Source: CBDBND01 sp965262665 | GTDB lineage: Bacteria; Pseudomonadota; Alphaproteobacteria; Rhodospirillales; Rhodospirillaceae | Assembly: GCA_965262665.1 (NCBI GenBank) | Contig: CBDHFR010000004.1 | Location: forward strand, 186,001 to 250,000 | DNA length: 64,000 bases | Direction of reading: 5' to 3' | Part shown: positions 44,668-53,695 of the stretch, in pieces | Position numbering within the stretch: the first letter of the stretch is position 1 | Layout: every line of letters begins with the position of its first letter | Notes under the pieces: model-generated | What the model saw: the letters and a program-made list of their open reading frames with translations, nothing else | Database searches by the model: none | Told to the model about the DNA's origin: nothing | Made by a program: the position numbers and the translations under genes

Positions 44668-45101
44668 CAGTATTGCTCGAACGATTACCGGAAACTTCTC
44701 AAAGACCACGGCTTTCTCTCTTCGATGTCTGGCAAAGGGAATTGCTATGGCAATGCGACTGTAGAAACGTTCTTCAAATCATTGAAAGCAGAATTAATAT
44801 GGAGGGAACACTATGAAACCAGGGAACAGGCACAAAACGCCCTGTTCCATTATATCAATGGATTTTATAATCCGCGTCGTCGCCATTCATATCTGGGCAG
44901 CATCAGTCCGGTGAAGTGCGAAAGTATGGCGGCTTAGGTGAGAAGGTAACTCTCCACTTTTGCGGTGCAGGTCCAATCCGCGCGCACCCGCCTCTACAGC
45001 TGGTAGGCCTCTTGGGCCCCCTGTAATACTCAGGCTCGTGGTACGCCGGTCCGACCTGTGCAGTTCATTTCTCCATCATCTCGCAACTTGGTGGCAGGCC
45101 T

Positions 45102-45652
45102 TCAATGAGCGGTGTGGTAGACCTCGCCACTTCGAAGCACGGCCCAGATAATCCGTGCGTTCTTATTGGCGACGGCAACCGTGGCCCGGTTGAAGCCACG
45201 CCGCTCGTGAAGCTTGTTGACCCACGCATTGAACGGGTCTGTCTTTCTGGCCGCCGTGCGCACGACGGTGCGGGCACCATGCACCAGCAGGCTTCTCAAG
45301 TGCTGACTGCCACGTTTGGAGATGCCGAGCAGCACGGTCCGCTCGCCGCTCGAATGTTGACGCGGGACCAAGCCAACCCAGGCTGAGAGGGGCCGGCCGT
45401 TCTTGAACTCGGACCCGTCTCCAATGGCGGCGATGATGGCGTTGGCGGTCTTCGGGCCTCGAACTGCCGCTGCCAATAGAACGCGCCGGTGCAGGCTTCG
45501 ATAGCGATCATACATGGCTCGGTCTGAGCAATGACCTGGAGTAATTGATCGCGCATCACGCGGCGCTTGAGGATGACGCGGCCGTTGCGGTTGACGCCGT
45601 GGAGTTGGAACACGGCCTTGGCAATATCGATGCCGAGTGTCTCGATGCTCAT
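45102..45652 (-). pseudogene. IS110-family transposase, internally deleted
   Basis: From ATG 45652: MSIETLGIDIAKAVFQLHGV and EPCMIAIEACTGAFYWQRQF, the start of the RuvC-like domain. A large deletion and frame change then lead to VRGPKTANAIIAAIGDGSEF, SAWVGLVPRQHSSGERTVLL and RSLLVHGARTVVRTAARKTD of the C-terminal domain. The middle ~170 residues with most DEDD acidic residues are absent. Confidence 0.88.
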
Positions 45653-45722
45653 GTCTGTCTCCTTGTCAATGGGTTCGGGCTCTCAGCCTGACGCGGTGGA
45701 GGGAGAGCCGTCCATCCCATTA

Positions 45723-45771
45723 GCTGGTCGAAGGAGTTTTTGGGGGCCGGCAAGAAGCAGCTTTCGGGCGA
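45723..45771 (+). mobile_element. IS3-like OrfA, continuation after the IS1111 insertion
   Basis: Encodes SWSKEFLGAGKKQLSGD (AGCTGGTCGAAGGAGTTTTT), the continuation of the OrfA piece at 41964-42146. It is cut by a family-2 MITE. Confidence 0.75.
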
Positions 45772-45858
45772 TACCTGTCCTTTCCGAAAACCTTATCCGT
45801 GACTCTTCATGATGAACCCGTCCACGGATGGTTGAGCTTTTCGAAAGGGACAGGTATC
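45772..45858. repeat. Family-2 MITE, short A type, long termini (~86 bp)
   Basis: GATACCTGTCCTTTCCGAAAAC and TTTTCGAAAGGGACAGGTATC pair over about 22 bp. Centre CTTCATGATGAACCCGTCCACGG. This copy shows the fullest terminal symmetry. Confidence 0.85.
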
Positions 45859-45859
45859 G

Positions 45860-45935
45860 GGCATAGGAGATTATCTGCATCCAGCGACATTAGCTGCGCC
45901 ATCAGCAATCAGGTCGCCCAGTTAGTGTGACAACG
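45860..45935 (-). mobile_element. IS6 second-lineage 5' end, remnant
   Basis: CGGGCATAGGAGATTATCTGC, CATCCAGCGACATTAGCTGC and CAGTTAGTGTGACAACGCC correspond to the leader and first codons (MQ-IISYAR) of the element at 4812-5158. Confidence 0.7.
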
Positions 45936-46082
45936 CCCTCTCTGAGTTATTTTTAACCTTTCTTACTCGGATCGGAATATTGACCAGTCGGAATCATGGG
46001 AAGTTACACGGTGAATGGGCCAATGAACCTCGAATTCTAGCGCCGATTATTGCCAATCCACCGCGACAGGGAGCCGACTCAC

Positions 46083-46874
46083 CTAAGTGGTAGCGCGATC
46101 CCCGGAGGCGGTCCCGGCGGACAACATCAGGAAAGTTAAATTATCCTGGTCAGGAACGGCAGCGGAGCGCACTGAGGATAAAAGCGCGTCGGCCGCAGCT
46201 TCCACACTACCGTCCGCCGCACGGAGTTCTTGGGCAATCTCTTCTTCGGAGAGAGTTTCAATTCCGTCGCTGGCGATCAACAAACATTCGTCCGGCTGAA
46301 GGCTGCCGGAGCGATACGCGCAATCGACCAACTCCGCTGCGGTGCTAGTTACCACCGACCGCAGCATGTTGCGTTGCCGGTGACTAAGCACTTCGTCCGG
46401 TGGCAGTTCTCCTGTTCGGACGAGTCTTACCAGGACCGGAACCATTGAATGATCCGCATTCAGGCGGACAAGCCTTCCGCCGGTAAACAGCCACATCGGC
46501 GAATCACCGACGCTCAACCAGTCCATGCCACGTCCGTCGTATAGCACAGCGACAACGGTGCTACCCATACCGATAAGCTGCGGCTCATCGGTCTCATGTT
46601 CGCGCAGTTTGATGGTTGCCGCATCCAAGCATTCACGAAACCGGGCACTGCTCTTGCCATAGGACTTTGGGAATTCACGTATGAATGTCTCGATCACGGT
46701 ACGGCTTGCCGTCGCACCGCCCGCCACGCCGCCCATGCCATCGGCGAGAACCATGAGCAACGCAGAAGTCTCTTCTGTTCCCGCTATATCCATTTCTAGC
46801 ATCGCGAATGCGTCTTCCTGGCAGAGACGCTTGCCCTGCCATTGCCGACAAGCCAACGTCCAAGGAACGCTCAA
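46083..46874 (-). CDS. PP2C-type Ser/Thr protein phosphatase
   Basis: 263 residues, intact, with all PP2C metal-site motifs in order: GKRLCQEDAFAML (motif 1 Asp), LLMVLADGMGGVAGG, IGMGSTVVAVLYDGRGMDWL, SVGDSPMWLFTGGRLVRLNA, CLLIASDGIETLSEEEI and VPDQDNLTFLML. No membrane segment, so probably cytosolic. PP2C enzymes of this kind usually reverse phosphorylation by a Hanks-type kinase. A Ser/Thr kinase gene, now broken, lies 660 bp away in divergent orientation. The lack of a surviving kinase leaves the phosphatase without its presumed partner. The region between holds IS relics. Confidence 0.93.
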   Translation of the reverse strand: MSVPWTLACRQWQGKRLCQEDAFAMLEMDIAGTEETSALLMVLADGMGGVAGGATASRTVIETFIREFPKSYGKSSARFRECLDAATIKLREHETDEPQLIGMGSTVVAVLYDGRGMDWLSVGDSPMWLFTGGRLVRLNADHSMVPVLVRLVRTGELPPDEVLSHRQRNMLRSVVTSTAAELVDCAYRSGSLQPDECLLIASDGIETLSEEEIAQELRAADGSVEAAADALLSSVRSAAVPDQDNLTFLMLSAGTASGDRATT

Positions 46875-47528
46875 AGTGGGCCCAACCTTACATTGGTGTG
46901 AGGCATAATCTTTCTTTTATCCATGAGTACGCAGACAATCCATTTTAGATTCGTTGCAAGTTCTGCGGCGCCACATACTGAGAACATACATCAGTAAAAT
47001 CGATATTCTTCGAAACGAAGCTTTGACCCTTTCAAATTCGGCAGACTCAAAAGCATAATCTCACCTGATCGGCACCGAACCTTCGCGCAGAGCACCACCT
47101 CACAGAGCTAGGCCACCCGTGCCCACTGCTCGCGAAAGCTCTTCGGTACCATCGCAGACAGCCGTCCCGAGCCCTCGGTGAGCTCCGATGCGATGCTCTG
47201 CCGTATGCCAGCTCGGCTTACCAACTTTTGCTCCGTACCAATGGTAGATTGTTGCGCCGTAGTTGATAGCCGCACCATTTTCAAACAAAAAACAACCCGC
47301 GACCCTGGCCGAGTGACGTCAACTCGCCGCCCGATAACCCTCTTACCCAATGGCTCAACAGCAGCAAAGCGTGATAAACAGGGTTCTAGTGGCATAATGC
47401 GACAAGGGAATAAATCTTAGAAACGCCGCCAACCTGCCCAAAAAGATGAGAACACCTCAAGTCTCAAGAACGGTCTCAACTATTTATTCAGTCTGATTCC
47501 GTAATAGTAACACCTATGACTATATACT
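46875..47528. other. Intergenic region with IS110 and IS6 relics
   Basis: 47100-47215 resembles part of IS1111 element no. 2 (CACCCGTGCCCACTGCTCG matches CACCCGCGCCCACTGCTCG near 37810) with many changes. 47276-47342 resembles the IS6 transposase 3' end (CCTGGCCGAGTGACGTCAAC). 46890-47090 is AT-rich and may hold the kinase and phosphatase promoters; I see no further gene. Confidence 0.5.
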
Positions 47529-47895
47529 TTGTGCTCCGTGACCCTTCCTTCCATTAACAAAGATAGAATCCGGATCCACTTTCCAGGTGTTTCGTCTATT
47601 GAAACTCCCATAAAAGGTGGCCAGAAAATAGTATATCCCGTCAGCATTGGTGGGAGCAAATATGCTCTAAAAATAATGCTTTCAGACCATCCTGTTGGAA
47701 CTTTACAAGCTGGCGGATCAGAAAGTGATCCAGCAGACGTCCCGTGGGAACGCGCATGCAGAGAAGTAGCTTTATTGGGAGCTATTGACTCAGATTATCT
47801 ACCTAAGATTGGACCAATAACTTTAAATTGTGAGGACATTGATGGCGAACGACTTATCTATTTCTCTGAAGAATTCATTGAAGGTCTAAGTCTTA

Positions 47896-48802
47896 GAGTC
47901 GGTTTCGAAAGTCATGCGGCTCGGGCCAATCTGCGGACGAGGAGCATGACGGAGGCGGCGTAGAGGAAGGCGCGGGCCGAGGCGATGGTGGCCTCGAAGT
48001 CCTTTGCCAGTCGCCGGTTGCGGTTGATCCAGGCGAAGAAGCGCTCCACGACCCAGCGGCGCGGTTGGACGGCGAAGCCGACCTGATCGGGGCTTTTGCG
48101 CACGATCTCGACGGCGATCATGGTGGCCGTGGCGACCTTCTCGCCGGCGTAGCCGCTGTCGGCAAAGACCTTCTCGATGAACGGAAACGAGCCGCGTGAG
48201 GCGCACAGCAGCGGCCCGCCACCATCGCGGTCCTGGATACTCGCCGGATGCGCCTCGAGCACGAGGCCGCGCCCGTCGGTGTCGACCAGCGCGTGGCGCT
48301 TGCGCCCCTTGATCTTCTTGCCCGCATCGTAGCCGCGGGGGCCACCAGCCTCGGTCGTCTTGACGCTCTGGCTGTCGATAATCGCGCCGCTCGGGCTGGC
48401 CTCGCGTCCGACCCGCTCGCGATCGGCCATGACCAGAAAGTGGTTGATCTTCTCAAGGAGGCCGTCGTCGCGGAACTTAGCGAACCAGCGATAGATCGTG
48501 CCCCACGGTGGTAAATCGCTTGGCAGCAAGCGCCAAGGGCAGCCAGCCCGCATCACGTAGAAAATGCCGTTGACGATCTCTCGCATCGGCCATGACCGGG
48601 GCCGTCCCGTGCCATGAGCCGGAGGCAAATGAGGCTCGATCACAACCCACTCCGCATCGGTCAAATCAGTCTGATAACGCAGCGCCTTGCGGCTATGCTG
48701 CTCTCGGGTGGTCGGCGTCCACATGGCGGCTCCAGATCGGTTTCAGCAACCTTCCTGGAATCACATCGACACCGGCCACTCAACCCCTTTCGAAACGGCC
48801 TC
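47896..48802 (-). mobile_element. IS5-family element (907 bp) inside the kinase gene
   Basis: Ends GAGTCGGTTTCGAAAG and CTTTCGAAACGGCCTC, flanked by a TTA duplication (47893-47895 and 48803-48805). The transposase inside is intact, so the insertion is recent. Confidence 0.92.
47912..48724 (-). CDS. IS5-family transposase (DDE)
   Basis: 270 residues in one frame. N-terminal DUF4096-type domain: LTDAEWVVIEPHLPPAHGTG and IFYVMRAGCPWRLLPSDLPP. DDE residues are in SGAIIDSQSVKTTEAGGPRG, FIEKVFADSGYAGEKVA and RRWVVERFFAWINRNRRLAK. Several gene arrangements in this family use frameshifting, but this copy is a single ORF. It appears complete and able to act. Confidence 0.93.
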   Translation of the reverse strand: MWTPTTREQHSRKALRYQTDLTDAEWVVIEPHLPPAHGTGRPRSWPMREIVNGIFYVMRAGCPWRLLPSDLPPWGTIYRWFAKFRDDGLLEKINHFLVMADRERVGREASPSGAIIDSQSVKTTEAGGPRGYDAGKKIKGRKRHALVDTDGRGLVLEAHPASIQDRDGGGPLLCASRGSFPFIEKVFADSGYAGEKVATATMIAVEIVRKSPDQVGFAVQPRRWVVERFFAWINRNRRLAKDFEATIASARAFLYAASVMLLVRRLARAA

Positions 48803-49156
48803 TTAAAGAGCTCGTAGAACAGCACAATCAAGGACCCTTAGAACCTCAAAAAATAGCCACACTACTACGCACGATTGGGTCTGCTATTGCTTCAATATGG
48901 GCGTGTAACGCAATACATCGTGACATAAAGCCTGACAATATCATTTATTGCTCGCATACGAATGCATTCGTTTTACTAGATCCGGGGATAGCATACTCGT
49001 ATGTAGATAGGTCGTTAACTTCTACAGGTTTAGCTCCTCACACACCGGGTTTCATTGCACCAGAGCAGCTAGACCCCACATTGTGTCCGTCATCAAAACA
49101 AATGGGACTGTTGAGCGTGTTTCATAAGGGAGGATCGGGCTCATCTTTGTTTGATG

Positions 49157-50137
49157 TTAAGCCGCTTGGCGTTGATGGTTCAAGCGGCGGTTTTGGGTGG
49201 TCAGTTTTTTGATCTTTTTTCTCTTTTCGATGCTGGCGGTGTGGCGTCCAAAGTAGGCGTCGGCTGGAGTTACGTTGCCGATGCTCTCGTGGTAGCGTTG
49301 GTTGTTGTAGCGATCGACGAAGGCGCTGATCTGGTTTTCGAGATCGCCGGGTAGATAATAATTTTCAAGCAGGATCCGGTTCTTCAGCGTTTGATGCCAG
49401 CGCTCGATCTTGCCCTGGGTTTGCGGGTGATACGGTGCGCCCCGAACGTGATCCATACCGTGGTCCCCGAGCCATTCAGCCAGATCGCTGGAGATATAGG
49501 ACGAGCCGTTGTCGCTGAGCAGCCTCGGCTTGTGGACGACATTGGCGCGATTGCAGCCTGAGGCTTCTAGCGCCAACTTCAGTGTTGCCGTCACATCGTC
49601 CGCCGTCATGTTGGTGCAGAGCTTCCAAGCAATGATGTAGCGGGAATAGTCGTCCAAGATGGTCGACAGATAAAACCAGCCCCAGCCGATGACCTTGAGA
49701 GAGGTGAAGTCGGTCTGCCACAGCTGGTTCGGCGCCGTGGTCTTGTCGCGGAACTCATCGGCTGCCTTGATGATCACGAAAGCGGGGCTGGTGATCAGGT
49801 CGTGGGCTTTGAGAAGCCGATAAACCGAGGCTTCCGAGACAAAGTAGCCCCTGGTGTCCGTAAACCTGACGGCCAGTTCCCGGGGCGACAGTTGTGTCTC
49901 CTCCAGGGCAAGATCGATGATCTGCCCCCGGACATCATCCGGGATCCGGTTCCATACCCGGCCCGGGCTGCTGTTGCGATCCTCAAGACCGGCGTCGCCA
50001 AAGGCCAGAAAACGATCGTACCAGCGATAAAAGGTGGTCTTCGGAATGCCCAGCTTGTCCAAAGTGGACCCGACGCCCAGGTGGGACTGCTCGACCAGGC
50101 GGATGATCTCCAGCTTCTCGGATGCGCGATACCTCAT
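49157..50137 (-). CDS. IS3-family transposase OrfB (copy 1)
   Basis: 326 residues. Helix-turn-helix SEKLEIIRLVEQSHLGVGST with KLGIPKTTFYRWYDRF, an HTH-29-like linker (WNRIPDDVRGQIIDLALEET), then rve: NQLWQTDFTSLKVIGWGWFY (Asp), KPRLLSDNGSSYISSDLAEW (Asp) and HPQTQGKIERWHQTLKNRIL (Glu). Intact. It overlaps OrfA by 4 bp (ATGA). Confidence 0.93.
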   Translation of the reverse strand: MRYRASEKLEIIRLVEQSHLGVGSTLDKLGIPKTTFYRWYDRFLAFGDAGLEDRNSSPGRVWNRIPDDVRGQIIDLALEETQLSPRELAVRFTDTRGYFVSEASVYRLLKAHDLITSPAFVIIKAADEFRDKTTAPNQLWQTDFTSLKVIGWGWFYLSTILDDYSRYIIAWKLCTNMTADDVTATLKLALEASGCNRANVVHKPRLLSDNGSSYISSDLAEWLGDHGMDHVRGAPYHPQTQGKIERWHQTLKNRILLENYYLPGDLENQISAFVDRYNNQRYHESIGNVTPADAYFGRHTASIEKRKKIKKLTTQNRRLNHQRQAA

Positions 50138-50508
50138 TCCTCGTCTCCCCCGTGCCCGAGCATGTTTTTTTTGAGAAGACGGTTCTCCAGCGAAAGTTCG
50201 GCGACCAACTCCTTCAAGTCGCGCATCTCCTGGCGGAGGCCTTTAACCTCGCCCGAGGTCGCTTGGCGCCCGGTGTCGCCGGCGAGCCGCTTCTTGCCCG
50301 CTTCCAAAAACTCTTTCGACCAGCTGTAATACAGACCCTCGGCGATGCCCTCGCGGCGGCACAAGGCGGCGATGCTCTCCTCGCCGCGCAGGCCCGACAC
50401 CACGATCCGGATCTTCTCCTCAGCCGTATACTGCTTGCGTGTCTTGCGCCGAAAATCCCGAACCGTTCTCTCCGCCGGGTCGTTCTTGCTCATTAATTTC
50501 TGTCTCAT
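50134..50508 (-). CDS. IS3-family transposase OrfA (copy 1)
   Basis: 124 residues: KTRKQYTAEEKIRIVVSGLR with GEESIAALCRREGIAEGLYY (helix-turn-helix), then a coiled coil SGEVKGLRQEMRDLKELVAE ending SLENRLLKKNMLGHGGDEE. A run of eight T (A8 on the coding strand, LKKN codons) near the end could support frameshifting. Intact. Confidence 0.92.
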   Translation of the reverse strand: MRQKLMSKNDPAERTVRDFRRKTRKQYTAEEKIRIVVSGLRGEESIAALCRREGIAEGLYYSWSKEFLEAGKKRLAGDTGRQATSGEVKGLRQEMRDLKELVAELSLENRLLKKNMLGHGGDEE

Positions 50509-50595
50509 CTTCGTTCCCTTCGGTCACTACGATGAGCCAGAAATCCTCCGTTATGCAATTACCTCAATTTGTCCCAAAGGCGCTGACGTCAGACA

Positions 50596-51455
50596 GTCAA
50601 CCACAATGAGGTTGAAAAACTCCCGAGCGTATTCGCGATAAAGTCCGGGCCGCCTCTCGTCCCGGGCCATCGTTTGATAGGTCGCGAAGTACATGTCGCG
50701 GCTCTTGATGGGACGCCGCCCGCGATCCTGTGCCTTGCCTCGCCGAAAGGGAGAAAATCCTTGGCCATGGGGTCGTCAACGAGGACATTTCTGTCGGCCA
50801 GGAACAGGATCTTCGTCCTGTGGTTGTCGCCCCTAACGTTCCAGCGGGCCTGCCAGAGCTTCCAGCAAGTCTGAAAGGCGACCGCAGTCTTGCCCGCGCC
50901 AGTGCAGAGGGTAAGGAGCGTCCGCTTCCGCCCCTGAAGGACCGCCTTGACGGTGCGGTTAACCGCAATTTCTTGATAGTAGCGCAGCGGCTTGGTCCGG
51001 TCCGGGAAGGTCGGTGTCAGCAGGCGCTCTGCGGCCAGGTCGTCGGCCGGGCCGTCGGTGTGCCGAAGGCGGGTCCACAGATGGTCCGGTGTCGGAAAAT
51101 CCACTATCGTGCGCTCGATACCCGTGGTGTAGTCGAACTCCACGATTCCGTCGCCGTTGGTTGCATAGGCGAAGCTCAGGCCTAGCACTTCGGCATAGTC
51201 CTTGGCCTGTTGGAGCCCTTCAGCAGCAAGCTTGTAGCGCGCTTTCGCTTCAACGACGGCAATCGGGAACTCCGCGCGATATCGGAGAACGTAATCCGCG
51301 CGCTTCTGCCTGCCGCGACGAGCCTTTCCACCGACGAACACGATCCTGCCGTCAGTGAAGGTCCTCTGCTCGTTGATTGCGTGCGGACGGTCGTCCCAAC
51401 CCGCCGCTTGCAACTTGGGGACGACGTACTTCCGGCACGTATCGGCCTCGTTCAT
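50596..51455 (-). pseudogene. hsdR: Type I restriction enzyme R subunit, N-terminal part
   Basis: ATG 51455 gives MNEADTCRKYVVPKLQAAGW, the nuclease-like domain with ADYVLRYRAEFPIAVVEAKA (PD-(D/E)xK pattern, Asp and ExK), an HsdR-specific LGLSFAYATNGDGIVEFDYT, and the helicase start TLLTLCTGAGKTAVAFQTCW (Walker A). One base too many near 50710-50718 shifts the frame after HRIAGG. The natural path RPIKSRDMYFATYQTMARDE to REFFNLIVVD reaches the Walker B site just at the IS boundary 50595. The motor and C-terminal domains are lost, and no hsdM or hsdS is present. DNA restriction is not possible from this locus. Confidence 0.88.
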
Positions 51456-51885
51456 GTTGACTTCATCCGTCCATCACCGCGCCACCGGCACCAAGTTGAT
51501 ACACATGCTCGCCGTGTAACGAGCGCTGGGAAGAGTGCGACAGTATCACTTTGTCTTGATCCATCGATGGTGAACCGCTCAGGTCCTCCCCCGGTGATCG
51601 AACAATTCGAAAACAAGCCAGAACTCTCCTCTAAGACGATCGGCAAGCGTAGCACCTTGGCATCCGGTTCCATTAGCGTGCTATCGGTCCCATTGCTATA
51701 AGATCGGACACCGCGGAGGAATCTATTCGCGATGTATGTCGTTTGCCCGGCATTGGTCTCTGTTGGGAATCGTCCAAGTCCCTGGTCCCGTTGGTCTTTG
51801 ACCCGCCTCGCGCCCATCCCGGACGAGTGCGGGATGGGCGCGAGGCGACGCGTTCCGGAAGCGTCCGGTTTCAAACGTTTGAGCG
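51456..51885. other. Region without a recognisable gene
   Basis: A minus-strand frame (51452-51889) ends with a stop overlapping the hsdR start, but its sequence shows no recognisable motif. A perfect hairpin lies at 51804-51847. Confidence 0.4.
51804..51847. repeat. Perfect 18-bp inverted repeat with 8-nt loop
   Basis: CGCCTCGCGCCCATCCCG, loop GACGAGTG, CGGGATGGGCGCGAGGCG. It is very GC-rich and has no T-run, so it is not a typical intrinsic terminator. It could be a REP-like or IS-end structure. Confidence 0.85.
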
Positions 51886-52520
51886 TCACTGTCGGTGGCC
51901 GCCCGGCACCAGGAGCCGTTCCTTTCGGCTGCGTTCGACCAGGTTCGCGACCCGGACCCGCCGATCCGATCCCTTGCGTCGTCTCAAGATTATTCGCAGT
52001 TCCGCACCTCGTATAGACGAGCCCCGCAACCCCTTCCCGACCAGCACTAGCGCCGATCTGCTCCGCCGTTCAACCGCCTTGGCTTCGGGCGCCGCCAGCG
52101 CCTCCCTGAGAGTGTCGATATCCGAGTTGCCGGTCATCGCCGACAGCGAATCACATGGCCCGGCCGACCGCTACACCGGCCAGCCTCGTGGAGTCACTTT
52201 GCCACAGTTCAGCCGGCTCGCGACGGTCGCCAGGTCCGCATCGGGTTGCACCATCGATCCCCTCAAGCAGGTAACCGAGTTGCGCGGCGCTGATCGACAA
52301 TGCGCCGTCGCGCGTCGATGGCCAGGCGAACCGGCCACGCTCCAGACGCTTGGCGTAAAGCGATATCCCGAAGCCGTCGAACCACAAAATTTTGACCAGA
52401 TCGCCTCGACGACCGCGGAACACGTAGAGATCCCCCGCATGGCCGTCCCACGACCCGTGAGTGACTCCATTAAGTCGAACATGGGTGGCTCCAATAGGGC
52501 GAGAGCAGTGCGAACCGCTG
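51886..52520 (-). mobile_element. IS66-family remnants (TnpB and TnpC pieces)
   Basis: 52151-52500 encodes, over more than one frame, HAGDLYVFRGRRGDLVKILW with GFGISLYAKRLERGRFAWPS and LSISAAQLGYLLEGID, the TnpB (IS66 Orf2) core. 52069-52137 starts MTGNSDIDTLREALAAPEAK, the beginning of the IS66 TnpC transposase, which then loses similarity. The upstream codons (52520-52610: DARHALEDIADSVGEVRLTR) are not assigned. It is a dead, frameshifted relic. Confidence 0.7.
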
Positions 52521-52666
52521 CCATATGCCCCGCTCGCGTTAACCGGACCTCCCCGACACTATCCGCGATGTCCTCAAGCGCATGGCGCGCATCTACAGTG
52601 GTTGAGATCTTTAATAGTGGATTGCTGGAAGCTGTGGGGCAATGACAAGGTGGGACTTCCGGCTAA

Positions 52667-53695
52667 ATGAAATTGAATGTTCCTAAAGTGATCGACCTGA
52701 GAAGCGATACCGTCACCAAACCCACCGCCGCCATGCGTAAAGTCATGGCCGAAGCGGAGGTGGGGGATGACGTTTACGGCGAAGACCCGACCGTCAACGC
52801 ATTGCAGGACAAGGCCGCAGCCATGCTCGGCAAGGAAGCGGGCCTGTTCACCGCCAGTGGAACCCAAAGCAATCTCCTGGCGTTGCTGTGCCATTGCCAG
52901 CGGGGTGACGAATACATTGCCGGACAGGACGCCCACATCTATCAGTTTGAAGGGGGCGGCGCGGCGGTACTGGGCGGTTTGCAGCCCCAGCCGGTTGAGG
53001 TCGCCCTCAATGGCGAGATGGACCTGGAAACCATCGCCGCATTGATCAAGCCCGACGATCCTCATTTCGCCCGCACCAGAGCCCTATGTATTGAAAACAC
53101 TTTTTCCGGTGCGGTTTTATCGCTCGATTATATCAAACAAGTTCGCGCGTATTGCGATGATCACGATCTCATTCTTCATATGGACGGCGCACGGTTGTTC
53201 AACGCTTCCGTGGCTCTCAGAGTGTCCGTTTCCGGCATCACCAGATACGTAGACTCCGTGTGCTTTTGTCTGTCTAAGGGATTGGGCACGCCCATCGGGT
53301 CCGTTTTGTGCGGATCGAAAGAAATGATTGCCCAAACGGTGCGCTGGCGTAAGACCTTGGGCGGGGCCATGCGGCAAGTGGGCATCATCGCGGCCGCCGG
53401 AATTTACGCCCTAGATCATAATATCGAACGCTTGACCGAAGACCACGCCAACGCACAGCGTCTGGCCGATGGTCTGCGCTCAATAGAATCATTGGCGGAC
53501 AAAGTACGGGTGAACACCAACATCCTGTTTGTTGACGTTGGCAATGACGAAATCTCAAAACTAGGTGAACATTTGGTACGCGATAACATTATTATTGAGG
53601 GACAGCGTTTGGTGACTCATTTGGATGTCAGCGCTGAAGACATTGAAACAGTGATCGATAGCGTCAAAGGATTTTACGGAAAGATAGCGGCATGA
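52667..53695 (+). CDS. ltaE: Low-specificity L-threonine aldolase
   Basis: 342 residues, intact, PLP fold type I. Markers: VIDLRSDTVTKPTAAMRKVM, AEVGDDVYGEDPTVNALQDK, LFTASGTQSNLLAL, HMDGARLFNASVALRVSVSG (Asp for PLP) and the PLP-binding Lys in VCFCLSKGLGTPIGSVLCGS (about residue 204), then RWRKTLGGAMRQVGIIAAAG. It cleaves L-threonine and L-allo-threonine to glycine and acetaldehyde. The stop overlaps the start of the PepSY gene (ATGA), so the two were co-translated. ATG 52667 gives the expected N-terminus of the family; no strong ribosome site is seen. Confidence 0.95.
   Translation: MKLNVPKVIDLRSDTVTKPTAAMRKVMAEAEVGDDVYGEDPTVNALQDKAAAMLGKEAGLFTASGTQSNLLALLCHCQRGDEYIAGQDAHIYQFEGGGAAVLGGLQPQPVEVALNGEMDLETIAALIKPDDPHFARTRALCIENTFSGAVLSLDYIKQVRAYCDDHDLILHMDGARLFNASVALRVSVSGITRYVDSVCFCLSKGLGTPIGSVLCGSKEMIAQTVRWRKTLGGAMRQVGIIAAAGIYALDHNIERLTEDHANAQRLADGLRSIESLADKVRVNTNILFVDVGNDEISKLGEHLVRDNIIIEGQRLVTHLDVSAEDIETVIDSVKGFYGKIAA

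Larger units (their letters stand above)
42595..44937 (+). pseudogene. IS3-family transposase OrfB, interrupted by IS30
   Basis: Codons for MRFHFIAKEKANFSICRMCK to VIHHSDRGSQ occupy 42595-43185. The remainder, YCSNDYRKLLKDHGFLSSMS to PVKCESMAA, resumes at 44668-44937 after the IS30 element. The CAG codon at the junction is duplicated. Precise loss of IS30 and one CAG would restore the gene. Confidence 0.92.
42259..44975 (+). mobile_element. IS3-family element, copy 2, split by IS30
   Basis: Same ends as copy 1 (TGGACTGGTACCGG and GGTGCAGGTCCA) and flanked by a 3-bp target duplication ATC (42256-42258 and 44976-44978), so it is a recent insertion. OrfB is split by IS30 at 43186. Confidence 0.9.
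42147..45722 (-). mobile_element. IS110-family element, IS1111 group, no. 3, carrying IS3 and IS30
   Basis: Sub-terminal inverted repeats ATGGACGGCTCTCCC (42151-42165) and GGGAGAGCCGTCCAT (45701-45715). The flanks rejoin the IS3-like OrfA: ...CTGTATTAC on the left and AGCTGGTCGAAGGAG on the right, matching TATTACAGCTGGTCGAAAG of the intact OrfA at 54586. An IS3 element is inserted in the 3' non-coding part. Confidence 0.8.
47538..49083 (+). pseudogene. Hanks-type Ser/Thr protein kinase, split by IS5 and truncated
   Basis: The frame from GTG 47538 (or TTG 47529) gives INKDRIRIHFPGVSSIETPI, the Lys-bearing KYALKIMLSDH, the Glu helix WERACREVALLGAI and the hinge LIYFSEEFIEGLSL. IS5 is inserted here; after it the frame resumes as KELVEQHNQGPLEPQKIATL, catalytic loop AIHRDIKPDNIIYC, DPG in place of DFG (VLLDPGIAYS) and the APE-like FIAPEQLDPTL. 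Removing the IS5 and one TTA copy joins GLSL to KELV in frame. The 3' part is lost where the IS3-like element begins at 49084. The gene is clearly AT-richer than its neighbours, suggesting foreign origin. The presumed partner is the PP2C gene at 46083. Confidence 0.9.
49084..50595 (-). mobile_element. IS3-like element, complete (1512 bp), copy 1
   Basis: Ends TGTCCGTCATCAAAACAAAT and the complement of TGTCTGACGTCAGCGCCTTT. It is nearly identical to copy 2 (54499-56010, opposite orientation). It truncates the kinase on the left and the restriction gene on the right. Confidence 0.93.
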
